Source of the DNA: Paenibacillus validus NBRC 15382
Lineage (GTDB): Bacteria; Bacillota; Bacilli; Paenibacillales; NBRC-103111
DNA: 64,000 nucleotides
Reading direction: 5' to 3'
Assembly: GCF_004000985.1 (NCBI RefSeq)
Contig: NZ_BIMH01000003.1
Location: 1-64,000, forward strand
Shown here: positions 35,711-45,476 of the stretch, in pieces
Numbering within the stretch: the first letter of the stretch is position 1
How the letters are laid out: every line of letters starts with the position of its first letter
Notes under the pieces: model-generated
Database searches by the model: none
The model's input: only the letters and a program-made list of their open reading frames with translations
What the model was told of the DNA's origin: nothing
Made by a program: the position numbers and the translations under genes

Positions 35711-36556
35711 CTAAAACAAATCGAGCTGGCGCGGCGCAAGCGGCTCGGTCGGCATGCCGAGCAGCCGCATCAACTCCAACGCATTATGCGCGGCGTCTCC
35801 GCCGGAATTGTTGTTGAAGATGACGCAAATTTCCTTCGTCTGCTGCTGCAGACCGGTCAGATGCGCCTTCCACTCAAGCAGCTCGGACTCGCTGTAACGG
35901 TACAAATACCGCACTTCCCGCCAGTTTGGACCGCCGCCCTGATTCCAGTTGGCCGCGTTCCGGCCGTGCATCCGAACGATCGTCAGCGCGTCGTCGGTCG
36001 GCTGCAGCACCGTCGGGATGGACCCCACGCCGGCTTGAGGCTCGTCGCAAATACTATGGACCCAGCCTTCCTTCTTCATGAAGGCAAGCGTCTTCTCGCG
36101 CATGTCCGCCGTAAACCAGCTTTGATGGCGGAACTCCAGCGCCAGCGGGAGATCGCCCATCAGTCTTTTCGCTTGCCGGAGCAGCTCTACGTTCGTTCGC
36201 GTACAATCAAACCACGGGGGATACTGGAACATCACGCAGGTCAGCTTACCCGCTTCGACCACCGGTCTTATCGATTCGCAGAAGGCGCGGAACATCGATG
36301 CCGCGTCCGGGTAAGGGATGCTGCCCCTCGCGTGTCCCGTCATTCCTTGATACGCCTTGATAACGAACGTGAAGTCGGGAGGCGTATCGCCGACCCAGCG
36401 CGCAAACTGGTCCGGCGATTGAACCGCATAGAACGAGCTGTCCACTTCGACGGTCCGGAAATAGCGGCTGTATACTTTTAGCTTATCCAGCGCTGCGGCG
36501 CCCTGTTCGTACAGCACGTCATGGTCGCCCCAGCCTGCAAGTCCGATTCGTATCAT
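35711..36556 (-). CDS. DUF72 (YecE/YunF-like) protein
   Basis: A 281-residue TIM-barrel-like protein of the DUF72 family. Landmarks are RIGLAGWGDHD at the N-terminus, RTVEVDSSFYAVQ, FVIKAYQGMTGH, LALEFRHQSWF and the C-terminal FNNNSGGDAAHNALELMRLLG. A hydrolase or nuclease role has been suggested for the family but is not proven. Start at 36556 is set by AAGGAG 7 nt upstream. Divergent from the EcsC-family gene. Assignment is firm, function unknown. Confidence 0.9.
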   Translation of the reverse strand: MIRIGLAGWGDHDVLYEQGAAALDKLKVYSRYFRTVEVDSSFYAVQSPDQFARWVGDTPPDFTFVIKAYQGMTGHARGSIPYPDAASMFRAFCESIRPVVEAGKLTCVMFQYPPWFDCTRTNVELLRQAKRLMGDLPLALEFRHQSWFTADMREKTLAFMKKEGWVHSICDEPQAGVGSIPTVLQPTDDALTIVRMHGRNAANWNQGGGPNWREVRYLYRYSESELLEWKAHLTGLQQQTKEICVIFNNNSGGDAAHNALELMRLLGMPTEPLAPRQLDLF

Positions 36557-36738
36557 CGTTTCGCTCCTTTCCAAGGGCCCGCCCTCCGGTAACGGGACCG
36601 CCGTAATTAGCCGAATTCATCCGTCGCGTCATAACTTCTTCCTGCTCATATCGACGCTTGGGACCGATTCCATGTTCAGCGCATCCGGCTCCGCGCTATT
36701 TCGTAGTACTCTGGTAAGCAAAGGAGTGTGTATGTATC

Positions 36739-37602
36739 ATGACGACCGATCCGATCCAGCCCTACCCGCATACCCCGGAATCCCGAGAAGCGCTGATCGC
36801 CATGCTGAACGATATCGCGACTTGGGAGAAGAGCCAGAAAGACCTGTGGTTTTGGGAAAAAATCGGGCGCTTGCCCTTTCAGCTGCTCGACCGCTTAACG
36901 CCCCAAGCCATCCAGAAGAAACTGGCCCAGGCGATGGACGAAGTCGGCAGCTACGTGCAGAGCGGAGGCCGGTATCTCGTGTCGGAGAGCGGGGTTCTGA
37001 GCCGGCTTCAGGAAGAGCTTGCAGCATCCGATGAGGCTCGCGGAGAGGCGAAGGAAGCGCCGCTCACGCTCGCGGACGTTCCCGGCCTGCCGCTTGCGGT
37101 CATGAACCGCGCCGCGGCGAGCCTCACGCACAACCGCATAAAGCTGGCGACCGCGCAGGGCGCGACTACCGGCTTCGGCGGCCTGTTCACGCTTGCCATC
37201 GATATTCCCGCCATCCTCGGGCTGTCGCTCAAGACCATCCAGGAAGTAGCCATGGTATACGGCTATGATCCGAAGGAGAAACCGGAGCGCGTTTTCGTCA
37301 TCAAATGCTTGCAGTTCGCTTCCGCCGACATCGTCGGCAAAAAAGCGGTGCTCGAGGAGCTTGCCGACTACGGCAACGAAAGCCGCAAGCCCGAATCGCT
37401 CTCGCAGCTGCAGGGCTGGCGCGAGGTGGTCGCCGCCTACCGTGACAACTTCGGCTGGAAGAAGCTGTTCCAGCTCGTTCCGATCGCGGGCATGCTGTTC
37501 GGCGCGGTGCTCAACCGCAGCACCCTGCAGGACGTCGCAGAGGCGGCCACGATGCTGTACCGCAAGCGGCGCATACTGGAAAGGCTGCGGCAGCAACAAT
37601 AA
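36739..37602 (+). CDS. EcsC-family protein
   Basis: A 287-residue EcsC-domain protein. Helical N-terminal half (ATWEKSQKDLWFWEKIGRLP) is followed by two hydrophobic stretches: TGFGGLFTLAIDIPAILGLSLKTIQEVAMVYGYDP, the most conserved part, and FQLVPIAGMLFGAVLNRSTL. EcsC is encoded beside the EcsAB exporter in Bacillus, but no ABC genes lie nearby here, so the role is open. AAAGGAG lies about 12 nt before the ATG, which is longer than ideal. Confidence 0.85.
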   Translation: MTTDPIQPYPHTPESREALIAMLNDIATWEKSQKDLWFWEKIGRLPFQLLDRLTPQAIQKKLAQAMDEVGSYVQSGGRYLVSESGVLSRLQEELAASDEARGEAKEAPLTLADVPGLPLAVMNRAAASLTHNRIKLATAQGATTGFGGLFTLAIDIPAILGLSLKTIQEVAMVYGYDPKEKPERVFVIKCLQFASADIVGKKAVLEELADYGNESRKPESLSQLQGWREVVAAYRDNFGWKKLFQLVPIAGMLFGAVLNRSTLQDVAEAATMLYRKRRILERLRQQQ

Positions 37603-37611
37603 CGATGATCT

Positions 37612-37645
37612 AGGACCGTCCGGACACCTGCCCGCGGACGGTCCT
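37612..37645 (+). terminator. Terminator of EcsC-family gene
   Basis: Perfect 11-bp stem AGGACCGTCCG / CGGACGGTCCT with a 12-nt loop, 9 bp after the stop, followed by TCTCC rather than a T run. The next 150 bp (37646-37793) carry no gene. Confidence 0.75.
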
Positions 37646-37793
37646 TCTCCGGTTGCGCAGCGGCCCCGCTGAAGGGCGGCAGAAGGCTCATGGATACTTT
37701 CAAATCGCGTACAGCCGTTCCGCTATGACCACGCGTCATCGTCCCTCCACTTGTGCGGCTTACATCATCCCCCCGCCCTCGCCCCGCACCGCC

Positions 37794-39149
37794 TTACTCC
37801 TGCGCGGCATACACCGCCGTCCGCTCCTGCGCCCATTCCGCGAACAAGCGATAATCGGCTTCCACTTGATGCGCGTAAGCCATCGACCAGTCGGCCGCAT
37901 AATCGCAGAACGCCTCCACATCGTTCCCGATCGCAGCCGCGATCTCGTCCTCGCTGTGATAACGCATCAGCCCATGGTCCACATCCGCGTCCGCCCGGGC
38001 GTGCAGCTTCGCGGTGATCCGCCCCATGCAGTCCAGCACATCGAACAGCTCGTCGGCGTTAACCAGCTTCTCAGCCTTCAGCTTCTTCTTATACGGCGAT
38101 CGCTCGCGCGCGTAGAAGTGCCTGTCGTTCATCGTCATATACCCGAGGAACGGATCGGCTTCATGGTGCATCGCCTGCTGCGTCATCGTCACCCGCTTGC
38201 CCTGATGGCCGAAATAAGCCCAGAACGCCTCATGATACGGCAGAAAATAAGCCGGGACCGGTGTGCGCACTTCCTTCACCTCGATGACGTGATCGTCTGG
38301 AGCATGCTCGCCGCCTTCCCCTTCGATCAACACGTAGTACCGGTCGAGCCCGATGGAAGCTGTCCCGGAGCCATGCTTAAGCGCCACATCCTTGATCGCG
38401 TAGTAGCCATCCGGCCGCTTGGCTTGCTCGCTGAGCGTCTGCAGGTAGCCGGGCCAAGCCGACTCCAGCATCCGGCGCTCCTCCGCGGTCGGAGCCACAA
38501 GCTCCGCGGATTTCGTGAAGCGGCGGGCGGAACGCGTCAATGTCGTAATGCCCTCCAGAAATTGCGAGGCCGCCCGCTTTTCCGACTTTTTCAACAGCTT
38601 GCGAATCGGGCCATGCGTATGCTCCTTATCGAAAACGAGCGTACGCGGATCTTCCTTCCGTTTGGCAAACCGCCGAATCTGCTTGTCGTATGCGCCCGCA
38701 TAACGGACAATCGCTTCGTGCTCCTCTGCGGGCGTCAACCCCTTCATCCGGCATACGAGCGAGATGCTCACGGACATCCGCAATATATCGTACAGGTACG
38801 AGCCCCGGTACCCTTCGTCAAAATCGTTCACATCGTAAACAAACCGGCCGTGCTCGCTGCGGAATACGCCGAAATTTTCAAAATGCAGGTCGCCTTGTAT
38901 CCATGTCGGACGATCGGCGGGCGTATGATAAGGGAACCACTCCCGGGTCGTATCGAAATAAAACAGGTAAGCGCTGCCGCGAAAAAAAGAAAAGGCGCTG
39001 CCCGCCATTTTGGCGTACTTTTGCCGGCGCCCCGCCTCTCCTATTTGCATCAACTGTCCGTCAAATTCGTCGAATACCCGCTGCAGCATATCTTTGCGCA
39101 GCCGCCCGTGCGTCTCTTGAACGCGAGCGATCAATCGTTCAATCGTCAT
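37794..39149 (-). CDS. DUF2252 protein
   Basis: A 451-residue cytosolic protein of the DUF2252 family, which has an APH/kinase-like fold. Core motifs are FRGSAYLFYFD near the N-terminus and the putative nucleotide/metal loop GDLHFENFGVF followed by YDVNDFDEGYRGSYLYDILRM. A later ASIGLDRYYVL and HEAFWAYFGHQGKR belong to the conserved C-terminal part. Substrate unknown. GGAGGGGAG lies 7 nt before the ATG. It stands alone, convergent with the EcsC gene. Confidence 0.9.
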   Translation of the reverse strand: MTIERLIARVQETHGRLRKDMLQRVFDEFDGQLMQIGEAGRRQKYAKMAGSAFSFFRGSAYLFYFDTTREWFPYHTPADRPTWIQGDLHFENFGVFRSEHGRFVYDVNDFDEGYRGSYLYDILRMSVSISLVCRMKGLTPAEEHEAIVRYAGAYDKQIRRFAKRKEDPRTLVFDKEHTHGPIRKLLKKSEKRAASQFLEGITTLTRSARRFTKSAELVAPTAEERRMLESAWPGYLQTLSEQAKRPDGYYAIKDVALKHGSGTASIGLDRYYVLIEGEGGEHAPDDHVIEVKEVRTPVPAYFLPYHEAFWAYFGHQGKRVTMTQQAMHHEADPFLGYMTMNDRHFYARERSPYKKKLKAEKLVNADELFDVLDCMGRITAKLHARADADVDHGLMRYHSEDEIAAAIGNDVEAFCDYAADWSMAYAHQVEADYRLFAEWAQERTAVYAAQE

Positions 39150-39290
39150 GAATAGGCTCCCCTCCGTTTCAGGCTATCGTAGCCGATGCTTCATCCTGGT
39201 GTCAATGCAATGCGGCAATGCCGTCTCATGCTCGCAACCCCCGGATCCACGCATCCAGCCCCTGACCGGCGGCTTCCCGCCCACACCTAC

Positions 39291-39317
39291 GAAACCGCCG
39301 GTGCTCCCGGCGGTTTC
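39291..39317 (-). terminator. Terminator of small TM protein gene 39323-39724
   Basis: Perfect 11-bp stem GAAACCGCCGG / CCGGCGGTTTC with a 5-nt loop immediately after the stop codon. It lacks a long T run on the minus strand. Confidence 0.75.
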
Positions 39318-39322
39318 TGGCC

Positions 39323-39724
39323 TTACATAGCAGACCGCAGATTCCGAATTGCTTCTTCAATCGTATCCGTCAGTCGGTTGACGCTGTTGGTCAGCCGCTT
39401 CAGCTCGTCGCCTGCCGAAGCCAGTACGCCGGTTTGCTCGCGCAGTGCCCCTGTTTGCTCCTGCACGGCACGGCCGACGCCGTCCATGCTCCCGGCCACC
39501 GCCCACAGGGCGGCGACGACCCCTGCGATCCCCAGCAAAGCGACAAGCAGCCACAGCCAGCCATGCCGGTACCACGGCTTCCGGTAGGTTTGGCTGCGGA
39601 TCGGAAGCGGGGCGTACGGGTGCGACGGTCGTCTCGTCTCGTGAAAATAGGTTGAATCCGGATGCCTCTCATATTCGAATGGCAGGTCTTCCTTGCCGGG
39701 CTGCCCGTTCGGTGTTTTATTCAT
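39323..39724 (-). CDS. Single-pass membrane protein with C-terminal coiled coil
   Basis: A 133-residue protein: an acidic and Pro-rich cytosolic head, one transmembrane helix (HGWLWLLVALLGIAGVVAALWAVAG), then a roughly 60-residue coiled coil (VGRAVQEQTGALREQTGVLASAGDELKRLTNSVNRLTDTI). Shape recalls small receptor-like or division-scaffold proteins, but no family is recognised. GAGGAGGG lies 12 nt from the ATG at 39724 but only 7 nt from an in-frame TTG two codons earlier (39730), which may be the true start. Confidence 0.65.
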   Translation of the reverse strand: MNKTPNGQPGKEDLPFEYERHPDSTYFHETRRPSHPYAPLPIRSQTYRKPWYRHGWLWLLVALLGIAGVVAALWAVAGSMDGVGRAVQEQTGALREQTGVLASAGDELKRLTNSVNRLTDTIEEAIRNLRSAM

Positions 39725-40007
39725 AGTCAAGCGAATCCCTCCTCGGTAATAGCGTTCGCAACGGTACGGGAGTGTTAAACCGTTCGCAGGCCTCCTCCGT
39801 TTTTCAGGGGATGTGATGGAAAATTCAGGATTTCCTTTTTCCGTTTCACAAACCACGATTAGCCGGTACTCTTCATTCACCGCGTTGATTTTCATAGAAA
39901 CCGGTTTCATCCGGATTCATACGGAAAAACATTATAATTGCCGCCGATTTTGTGTATTATAAGTAGTAATAGTTTTGGCATTTTTTCAGAGAAAGGTTGA
40001 TACCACC

Positions 40008-41681
40008 GTGGAGACTACGAAACCGGCATCTGCTTCATCCACTAATTTCATTAAACAAATTGTGGCCGACGACCTGAAAACGGGGAAAGTCAGCGAAGTC
40101 GTCACCCGCTTCCCGCCGGAGCCTAACGGCTACCTGCATATCGGTCACGCCAAGTCGATCTGTTTGAACTTCGAGCTGGCCGACGAATTCGGCGGTCGGA
40201 CGCATTTGCGTTTTGACGATACGAACCCGTTGAAGGAAGACACCGAGTATGTCGAATCGATCAAGGAAGATGTGAAATGGCTCGGCTTTGATTGGGAGAA
40301 GCTGTTTTTTGCTTCCGACTTTTTCGAGGAAATGTACGACCGGGCGGTACTGCTCATCAAGAAGGGCAAAGCCTATGTCTGCGATCTGACGGCGGATCAA
40401 ATCCGGGAAACGCGCGGAACGCTGACCGAGCCCGGCCAAGAAAGTCCGTTCCGCAACCGCAGCGTGGAAGAAAACCTCGACCTGTTCCAGCGGATGCGCA
40501 GCGGGGAGTTCCCGAACGGCCAGAAGGTGCTGCGCGCCAAGATCGATATGTCCTCCCCGAACATCAATATGCGCGACCCGGTGCTGTACCGCATCTCCCA
40601 TGCGCAGCATCATAATACCGGCGACAAGTGGTGCATTTATCCGATGTACGATTATGCTCACCCGCTGGAGGATGCGATCGAAGGCGTCACACATTCCATC
40701 TGTACGCTTGAGTTTGCCGACCACCGGCCTTTATACGATTGGGTCATCCGTGAATGCGAAATGGAGTGCGTCCCGCAGCAATACGAGTTCGGCCGCCTGA
40801 ACATTACGAATACGGTCATGAGCAAAAGAAAGCTGAAGCTCCTCGTCGACGAGAAGGTTGTGGACGGCTGGGACGATCCCCGGATGCCGACGATCTCCGG
40901 CTTGCGCCGCAAAGGATACACGCCGGAAGCGATTCGCGAATTTTGCCGCGAGATCGGCGTCGTGAAGAGCAACAGCACCGTTGACGAGAAGATGCTCGAG
41001 CATTTCATCCGCGAGGACTTGAAGCTGAAGGCTCCCCGTACCATGGCTGTGCTGAACCCGCTGAAGGTGGTCATCACCAACTACCCGGAAGGGCAGACGG
41101 AAATGCTGGAGGCGGAAATTAACTCGGAGAACGAAGCGATGGGCGTTCGCCATATTCCGTTCTCGCGTGAAATTTATATCGAGCAGGACGATTTTATGGA
41201 GGAACCGGTGAAAGGCTACCATCGCCTGTTCCCGGGAAATGAAGTGCGCCTGAAGCACGCTTATTTCATCAAATGCGAGGAAGTCGTGAAGGATGCGGCG
41301 GGCCATGTGATCGAGCTGCGCTGTACGTACGATCCGGCAACGAAAAGCGGCAGCGGCTTTACCGGCCGCAAAGTGAAGGGCACGATTCATTGGGTCGAGG
41401 CCACGCAAGCGCGCCCGGCCGAATTCCGCCTGTACGAGCCGCTTATTTCCGATGCAACGGCCGGGGAAAGCGACGACTTCCTAAGCAACCTGAACCCGAA
41501 CTCGCTGGAGACGGTGCACGGATTCGTGGAAGACAACATGAAGGATGCGAAGGCCCATGACAAGTTTCAATTTTTCCGCCACGGTTACTTCAATGTCGAT
41601 TCGAAGCACTCGGACGCAAACAAGCTCGTGTTCAACCGGATCGTCTCGCTGAAAAGTTCCTTCGATGTGAAGGGCAAATAA
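40008..41681 (+). CDS. glnS: Glutaminyl-tRNA synthetase
   Basis: Class I aminoacyl-tRNA synthetase of 557 residues that charges tRNA-Gln directly with glutamine. The HIGH signature appears as [17 protein letters not shown], the KMSKS as VMSKRKL, and the rest aligns along its full length with bacterial GlnRS ([42 protein letters not shown]). The GTG at 40008 was chosen because the homologues begin there; GAAAGG lies 11 nt upstream, and a TTG at 39975 is the only longer option. Most Firmicutes instead use GluRS plus GatCAB, so presence of this gene is noteworthy. Upstream DNA contains TATAAT (39933-39938) and no T-box. Confidence 0.95.
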   Translation: METTKPASASSTNFIKQIVADDLKTGKVSEVVTRFPPEPNGYLHIGHAKSICLNFELADEFGGRTHLRFDDTNPLKEDTEYVESIKEDVKWLGFDWEKLFFASDFFEEMYDRAVLLIKKGKAYVCDLTADQIRETRGTLTEPGQESPFRNRSVEENLDLFQRMRSGEFPNGQKVLRAKIDMSSPNINMRDPVLYRISHAQHHNTGDKWCIYPMYDYAHPLEDAIEGVTHSICTLEFADHRPLYDWVIRECEMECVPQQYEFGRLNITNTVMSKRKLKLLVDEKVVDGWDDPRMPTISGLRRKGYTPEAIREFCREIGVVKSNSTVDEKMLEHFIREDLKLKAPRTMAVLNPLKVVITNYPEGQTEMLEAEINSENEAMGVRHIPFSREIYIEQDDFMEEPVKGYHRLFPGNEVRLKHAYFIKCEEVVKDAAGHVIELRCTYDPATKSGSGFTGRKVKGTIHWVEATQARPAEFRLYEPLISDATAGESDDFLSNLNPNSLETVHGFVEDNMKDAKAHDKFQFFRHGYFNVDSKHSDANKLVFNRIVSLKSSFDVKGK

Positions 41682-41800
41682 TTTTTAACAAAACTTAATG
41701 CGTTGTTCCCCTTTCTGCGAAAGGGTTCCGGGCGTTCTTATGGAAGGTAAACAAGCAGGGATCTTCACCAATCATTCCATGAAACGGGAGAGTGGATTGC

Positions 41801-42292
41801 ATGTTTATTCAGAGCATTTCCGCCTTTGAACAAGAATGGAAGCACGAGAGCGCCTCAACCTTGAAAATATTCCGTGCGCTGACGGACGCCTCGCTTGCAC
41901 AGGAAGTAGCTCCGGGACACCGCAAGCTCGGTGAACTCGCCTGGCACATCGTGACGACGCTCCAGGAGATGATGTCGAGAACCGGCCTGAAGTTCGAATC
42001 ACCGGACGAACACACGCCCCAGCCTTCGTCCGCCCAGGCGATCGCCGACGCTTACGAGCGGGCGAGCCAAGCGCTGCTTGAAGCGGTGCTCGGGCAATGG
42101 ACAGACGCCTCGCTGCAGGAGCAGGTCAATCTGTACGGCGAACCGTGGCCGAACGGGGTGACGCTGCACATTCTCGTCAACCACGAGGTGCATCACCGCG
42201 CGCAGATGACCGTCCTGATGCGTCAAGCCGGCTTGAAGGTGCCAGGCGTTTATGGGCCTGCGAAGGAAGAATGGCAGCCGGCTGCGCAGTAA
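41801..42292 (+). CDS. DinB-family four-helix-bundle protein
   Basis: A 163-residue DinB-like protein, predicted to bind a divalent metal through three His residues: H in LAWHIVTTLQEM and two in VNHEVHHRAQMTVLMR. The family includes bacillithiol S-transferases and uncharacterised stress proteins; DinB of B. subtilis is DNA-damage inducible. GGGAG lies about 10 nt before the ATG at 41801. A strong terminator follows. The reaction remains open. Confidence 0.85.
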   Translation: MFIQSISAFEQEWKHESASTLKIFRALTDASLAQEVAPGHRKLGELAWHIVTTLQEMMSRTGLKFESPDEHTPQPSSAQAIADAYERASQALLEAVLGQWTDASLQEQVNLYGEPWPNGVTLHILVNHEVHHRAQMTVLMRQAGLKVPGVYGPAKEEWQPAAQ

Positions 42293-42326
42293 GCCGTGCT
42301 TCCGGGTAAGGAAAACTTGCAAATCA

Positions 42327-42374
42327 CCAAAAAAACCAGCGCCGTTCCTCGGGAATCGGCGCTGGTTTTTTTGG
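42327..42374. terminator. Perfect bidirectional terminator
   Basis: 18-bp perfect stem CCAAAAAAACCAGCGCCG / CGGCGCTGGTTTTTTTGG with a 12-nt loop, between the convergent DinB-like and MFS genes. The A7/T7 flanks provide a T tract on both strands, so it should stop transcription in both directions. Confidence 0.93.
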
Positions 42375-42489
42375 TGAGTCAACGGCAGTACACCGCACGC
42401 GTCGCAAGAAAGCGGCGGGCATGGGCTTTCGCCCTTGCAAGCGGTGCCGTCCCGACGCAGCCGAGACACGGCCCGCTGCGCCGTCCTTC

Positions 42490-43755
42490 TCAGGAGACGC
42501 CCGCATCTCCGGGCCGCCGCCGGCGCATGCGGTTCGCTTCGCGAACCGCCAGCCATCCGGCTAAAGCCAGCGACAGCACGCCGTACCACAGCACCATCTG
42601 CCGCAGCCCGATCGTGTCGAGCAGCAGGCCGGTGCTGAGCAGCACGGCTTGAAACATGACGCGGTCGAGCATACTGCGGAACGAGAAGAAGCGGCCGTGG
42701 TACGCTTGGGGGACGTCCCGTTGAAACAACGTCGCAGCCGCAGGAAAGAAGCCGCCCACCGCGAAGCCGAATACACCGAAAGCGAGCAGCGACCACAGCT
42801 TCACATGCGCGAATACAAGCAGCAGCTCGGCTCCGGCGACGAACAGCGCGAACAGGAACAACCGGCTAAGAAGCGAACCTTTCCGGGCGAAGCGTTTCAC
42901 CAGAAAGCCGGTGAGAATGATGCTGGTGCCTTCAACGGCGTACAGCCAGCTTTTGACCCCGGGATCGTGCTGCAGCTCGCTGATATTGATGACCATCAGG
43001 TTGAAGCCGCCGATAAACACCGTCGGGATGATCGTCAGCAGCAGCACCGTCAAGACCGTCGGCTGCGTGCGCAGCAGCGGTACGATCGCTTTAAAACCGC
43101 GCTCGGCCGGACCTTCCGCCCGTTCGTCCATGGCTTCAGCCTCCCGCTTCCCTGGACCCGCCGGAATCCCGTACTCCGCCGCTGCCGGCGTGTCCCGCTC
43201 GCGCACCTGCAGGAAGAAGGTAGAGACGAGCAGCAGCGCATATGCGGCCATCGCCAGCATGTACAGTCCATACAACGACATGACCGACAGCAGAAGTCCT
43301 GCCAGTGTCGTGCCCAGAATACGCGCCAGTGTGCCGGCATTCATATGCACGCCGTTCAGCGCCAGCAGATCCCGATCCGTCACGATCAGCGGAATAACGG
43401 ACTGCAGCGCGGGGAAATAAAACGCCGCCGAGGCCTGCAGCGACACGAAGAACACGACCATCCAGCCGATCGAATCCTGCTGCAGGGCGATGAACATGAA
43501 GCAGACGCTGAGCATGCGGCCTGCACTTGCGTACAGCAGCACCCGTTTCTTCGAGACGGTATCGATCACCCGACCGGCCAGAGGGCCGAACGCGACGCCC
43601 GCCAGCAGCCCTGCAATCAAGATCAACGATTTCACAAAATCCGAAGGCACCCGCTGCTGCATAAACTCGAGATTGGCAATAATCGACATCCATAAGCCGA
43701 GTCCTGCGATAAATTCCCCTGTGAGCACGATCCATACGTTCCGGTTTCTCCACAT
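42490..43755 (-). CDS. Major facilitator superfamily transporter
   Basis: A 421-residue MFS permease with twelve predicted helices and a long hydrophilic middle loop. It carries the MFS loop 2-3 pattern GPLAGRVIDTVSKKRVLLY and a second, weaker one in the C-terminal half. Relatives act as drug or metabolite exporters (YfmO/YvqJ-like). The internal ATG at 43755 begins the first hydrophobic helix; the longer frame to 43833 adds 26 unconserved residues and neither start has an ideal ribosome-binding site (GGAAGG at 14 nt). Not in an operon. Confidence 0.85.
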   Translation of the reverse strand: MWRNRNVWIVLTGEFIAGLGLWMSIIANLEFMQQRVPSDFVKSLILIAGLLAGVAFGPLAGRVIDTVSKKRVLLYASAGRMLSVCFMFIALQQDSIGWMVVFFVSLQASAAFYFPALQSVIPLIVTDRDLLALNGVHMNAGTLARILGTTLAGLLLSVMSLYGLYMLAMAAYALLLVSTFFLQVRERDTPAAAEYGIPAGPGKREAEAMDERAEGPAERGFKAIVPLLRTQPTVLTVLLLTIIPTVFIGGFNLMVINISELQHDPGVKSWLYAVEGTSIILTGFLVKRFARKGSLLSRLFLFALFVAGAELLLVFAHVKLWSLLAFGVFGFAVGGFFPAAATLFQRDVPQAYHGRFFSFRSMLDRVMFQAVLLSTGLLLDTIGLRQMVLWYGVLSLALAGWLAVREANRMRRRRPGDAGVS

Positions 43756-43876
43756 GATATGTTCATCCGCCCTTCCATGACTGCCCGACCGCAAGTCTGT
43801 ACGTCCTAGGGTACCATAAACTCCGCTCCGCAAAAAAGCCCCGACCCGCCGTTTACGCCAGGTAGGGACTTCCTTG

Positions 43877-44386
43877 TCAAAAGGGACGCTTTGAAGAACG
43901 CTTCATGTCGCTATGAATTTTCTCTGTCGCCACGACCTGCTCCTCCGCCAGCCGCTTCACGACGGCATTGCGCTCTGCTAATAAGCGGCGCATGTACCGC
44001 TCCAGAAACCATGCGTCCGCCAACCAACCGAGCGGGCCGCAAGGCGACGTATAGTCGAACGTATCCGTCATCCGCGTCCCCTCTGCCTCGGGCATAAACG
44101 TATGCTCGTGGTAAAATCGCGCAAACGCCCCCTTCACCATCTCGTCGACGAACCGGTGCGGCTTGTCCATCTCTGTAATCTTAGCCGTCAATTGCTGACG
44201 CACGCCGAAGTGGACGGCCTCCCACGTCACGGTTTCGCCGAGCTCGATCAAACCGCTCGTCCTCCCGCCGATTGCCCGTTCTTGCGACCCCGACATAGAC
44301 AGCATATGAACGTCGATGCTGCGGGCCAAATCGAAGCAAAGCTCCGGTGGGGCTTCGATAAACAATTCCATCCGAATGACCGGCAT
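43877..44386 (-). CDS. SRPBCC-family ligand-binding protein
   Basis: A 169-residue START/SRPBCC-type protein (IRMELFIEAPPELCFDLARSID, DKPHRFVDEMVKGAFARFYHEHTF, GTRMTDTFDYTSPCGPLGWLADAWF). This helix-grip fold usually holds a hydrophobic ligand; the pattern is the one found next to cell-division-inhibitor-like epimerases. Start at 44386 has GAGGTGG about 8 nt upstream; a GTG four codons earlier (44398) is less likely. It converges with nothing and stands alone. Confidence 0.82.
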   Translation of the reverse strand: MPVIRMELFIEAPPELCFDLARSIDVHMLSMSGSQERAIGGRTSGLIELGETVTWEAVHFGVRQQLTAKITEMDKPHRFVDEMVKGAFARFYHEHTFMPEAEGTRMTDTFDYTSPCGPLGWLADAWFLERYMRRLLAERNAVVKRLAEEQVVATEKIHSDMKRSSKRPF

Positions 44387-44500
44387 TCCCCTTGCCACCT
44401 CTTTTCCTTTCTTACCCGGCGTAAGGCGGAAGCCTGAAGGCGGCGATCCAGACGCACACCCGGCCCTCGTCTCCCCCGCGCCGGCTCGCGATAACGAAAC

Positions 44501-44536
44501 GCCCTCCTCCTGACCGATCGGCCGACGGAAGAGGGC
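44501..44536 (-). terminator. Terminator of TVP38-family gene
   Basis: GCCCTCCTCC pairs with GGAAGAGGGC (one mismatch) across a 16-nt inner sequence with its own CGATCG core, immediately after the stop at 44543. On the minus strand it leads into GTTTCGTT. Confidence 0.7.
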
Positions 44537-44542
44537 GCTTGC

Positions 44543-45133
44543 TCATTTCATATATTTAGACTCGACTTTTTTGCCAAGCAGCCACATGAGACCGAACACG
44601 CCCAAAATAAGCGCGATTTTCCAAGGCTGCTTAAGAACGTCGGCCAAGTCGTTGCCCGCCAGCGAAACCAGAAAAATCATGACCCCTTTACCTAAGGCGG
44701 TCGCCGTGAAGAACGTATGGAACGGCATCCGCGATAACGCCGACACGACGGTGACGACAGCCGACGGCGTAAACGGGAAACAGGCAAGCAAGAACACCGA
44801 GGAAAAGCCGTGCTTCTCCAGCCAATGAATCAACTGGCCCGTTCTCGGCAGCTTCCGTTCCAACAGCCCGCGCAGCCGGCCTCCGAACGTCCGCACGACA
44901 GCAAATACACAGGACGCTCCGCCTACAACCCCAATCCACGAAAGCAGCACCCCTTCGCCCAATCCGTAAGCGTTGACATTGGCAATCAAGATCGCGACGA
45001 GCGGCAGCACCGGGAAAAACGACTCGACAAGCGGCGCCAGGATGCCCGGAATCGGACCGAGCGCCTCGTACTGCTTCAACCACCCCTGAATATCTTCCCA
45101 TGTCAGCGCGGATATCGCTTGCGTCCACTCCAT
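44543..45133 (-). CDS. TVP38/TMEM64 (DedA-superfamily) membrane protein
   Basis: A 196-residue multi-pass membrane protein of the SNARE-associated/DedA superfamily (YtxB-like). The family core is ESFFPVLPLVAILIANVNAYG (with Glu and Pro), GGASCVFAVVRTFGG and FACFPFTPSAVV-like ACFPFTPSAVVTVVSAL. Proteins of this superfamily take part in lipid-carrier flipping or membrane homeostasis. Start at 45133 (MEWTQ) is chosen for the family; its ribosome-binding site is poor. The 340 bp upstream to bmrA (45134-45476) carry no gene I can support. Confidence 0.82.
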   Translation of the reverse strand: MEWTQAISALTWEDIQGWLKQYEALGPIPGILAPLVESFFPVLPLVAILIANVNAYGLGEGVLLSWIGVVGGASCVFAVVRTFGGRLRGLLERKLPRTGQLIHWLEKHGFSSVFLLACFPFTPSAVVTVVSALSRMPFHTFFTATALGKGVMIFLVSLAGNDLADVLKQPWKIALILGVFGLMWLLGKKVESKYMK

Positions 45134-45476
45134 GCCCGTTACACGACCACCTTCTGCTTGTACTACTTTACAATATAGCCGAAATTCGCGCCGAATCAAA
45201 GAGGCGGGATGTTGCCCGGACAGGGCGTCACGTCAGGGTCAGCCGCCGGATCAATCGGTCCAGGCGGTCTTCCGGCTTATGAGAGTACGCCTGCCGTAAA
45301 CCGCCGTTCGCCGCCCCGAATACAGGCTTGGCACGAATGCCGCGCACGGAGCGACTGCTCTGCCGCGTGAATCAGAGCTTCTCCGCGCTGCAGGCGAAGC
45401 CGCATGCGGCAGCGACTGCCATGGGCGGTCCGGACCCGCCTTCAGCATGCGCCAGACTCCCTTCCCGGGCACCCGC

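Noticed and set aside
39725-39910. 62-residue N-terminal extension of the TM/coiled-coil protein
   Set aside because: Extension is not protein-like next to the transmembrane protein, and the ribosome-binding site lies downstream of it, near 39730.
39725-40007. T-box leader searched for upstream of glnS
   Set aside because: The region is short and lacks the T-box sequence and specifier stem; only a TATAAT-like hexamer was seen.
45134-45476. Minus-strand open frame between the TVP38 gene and bmrA
   Set aside because: Arg/Ser-rich, overlaps the end of bmrA in another frame, no start signal and no family resemblance.
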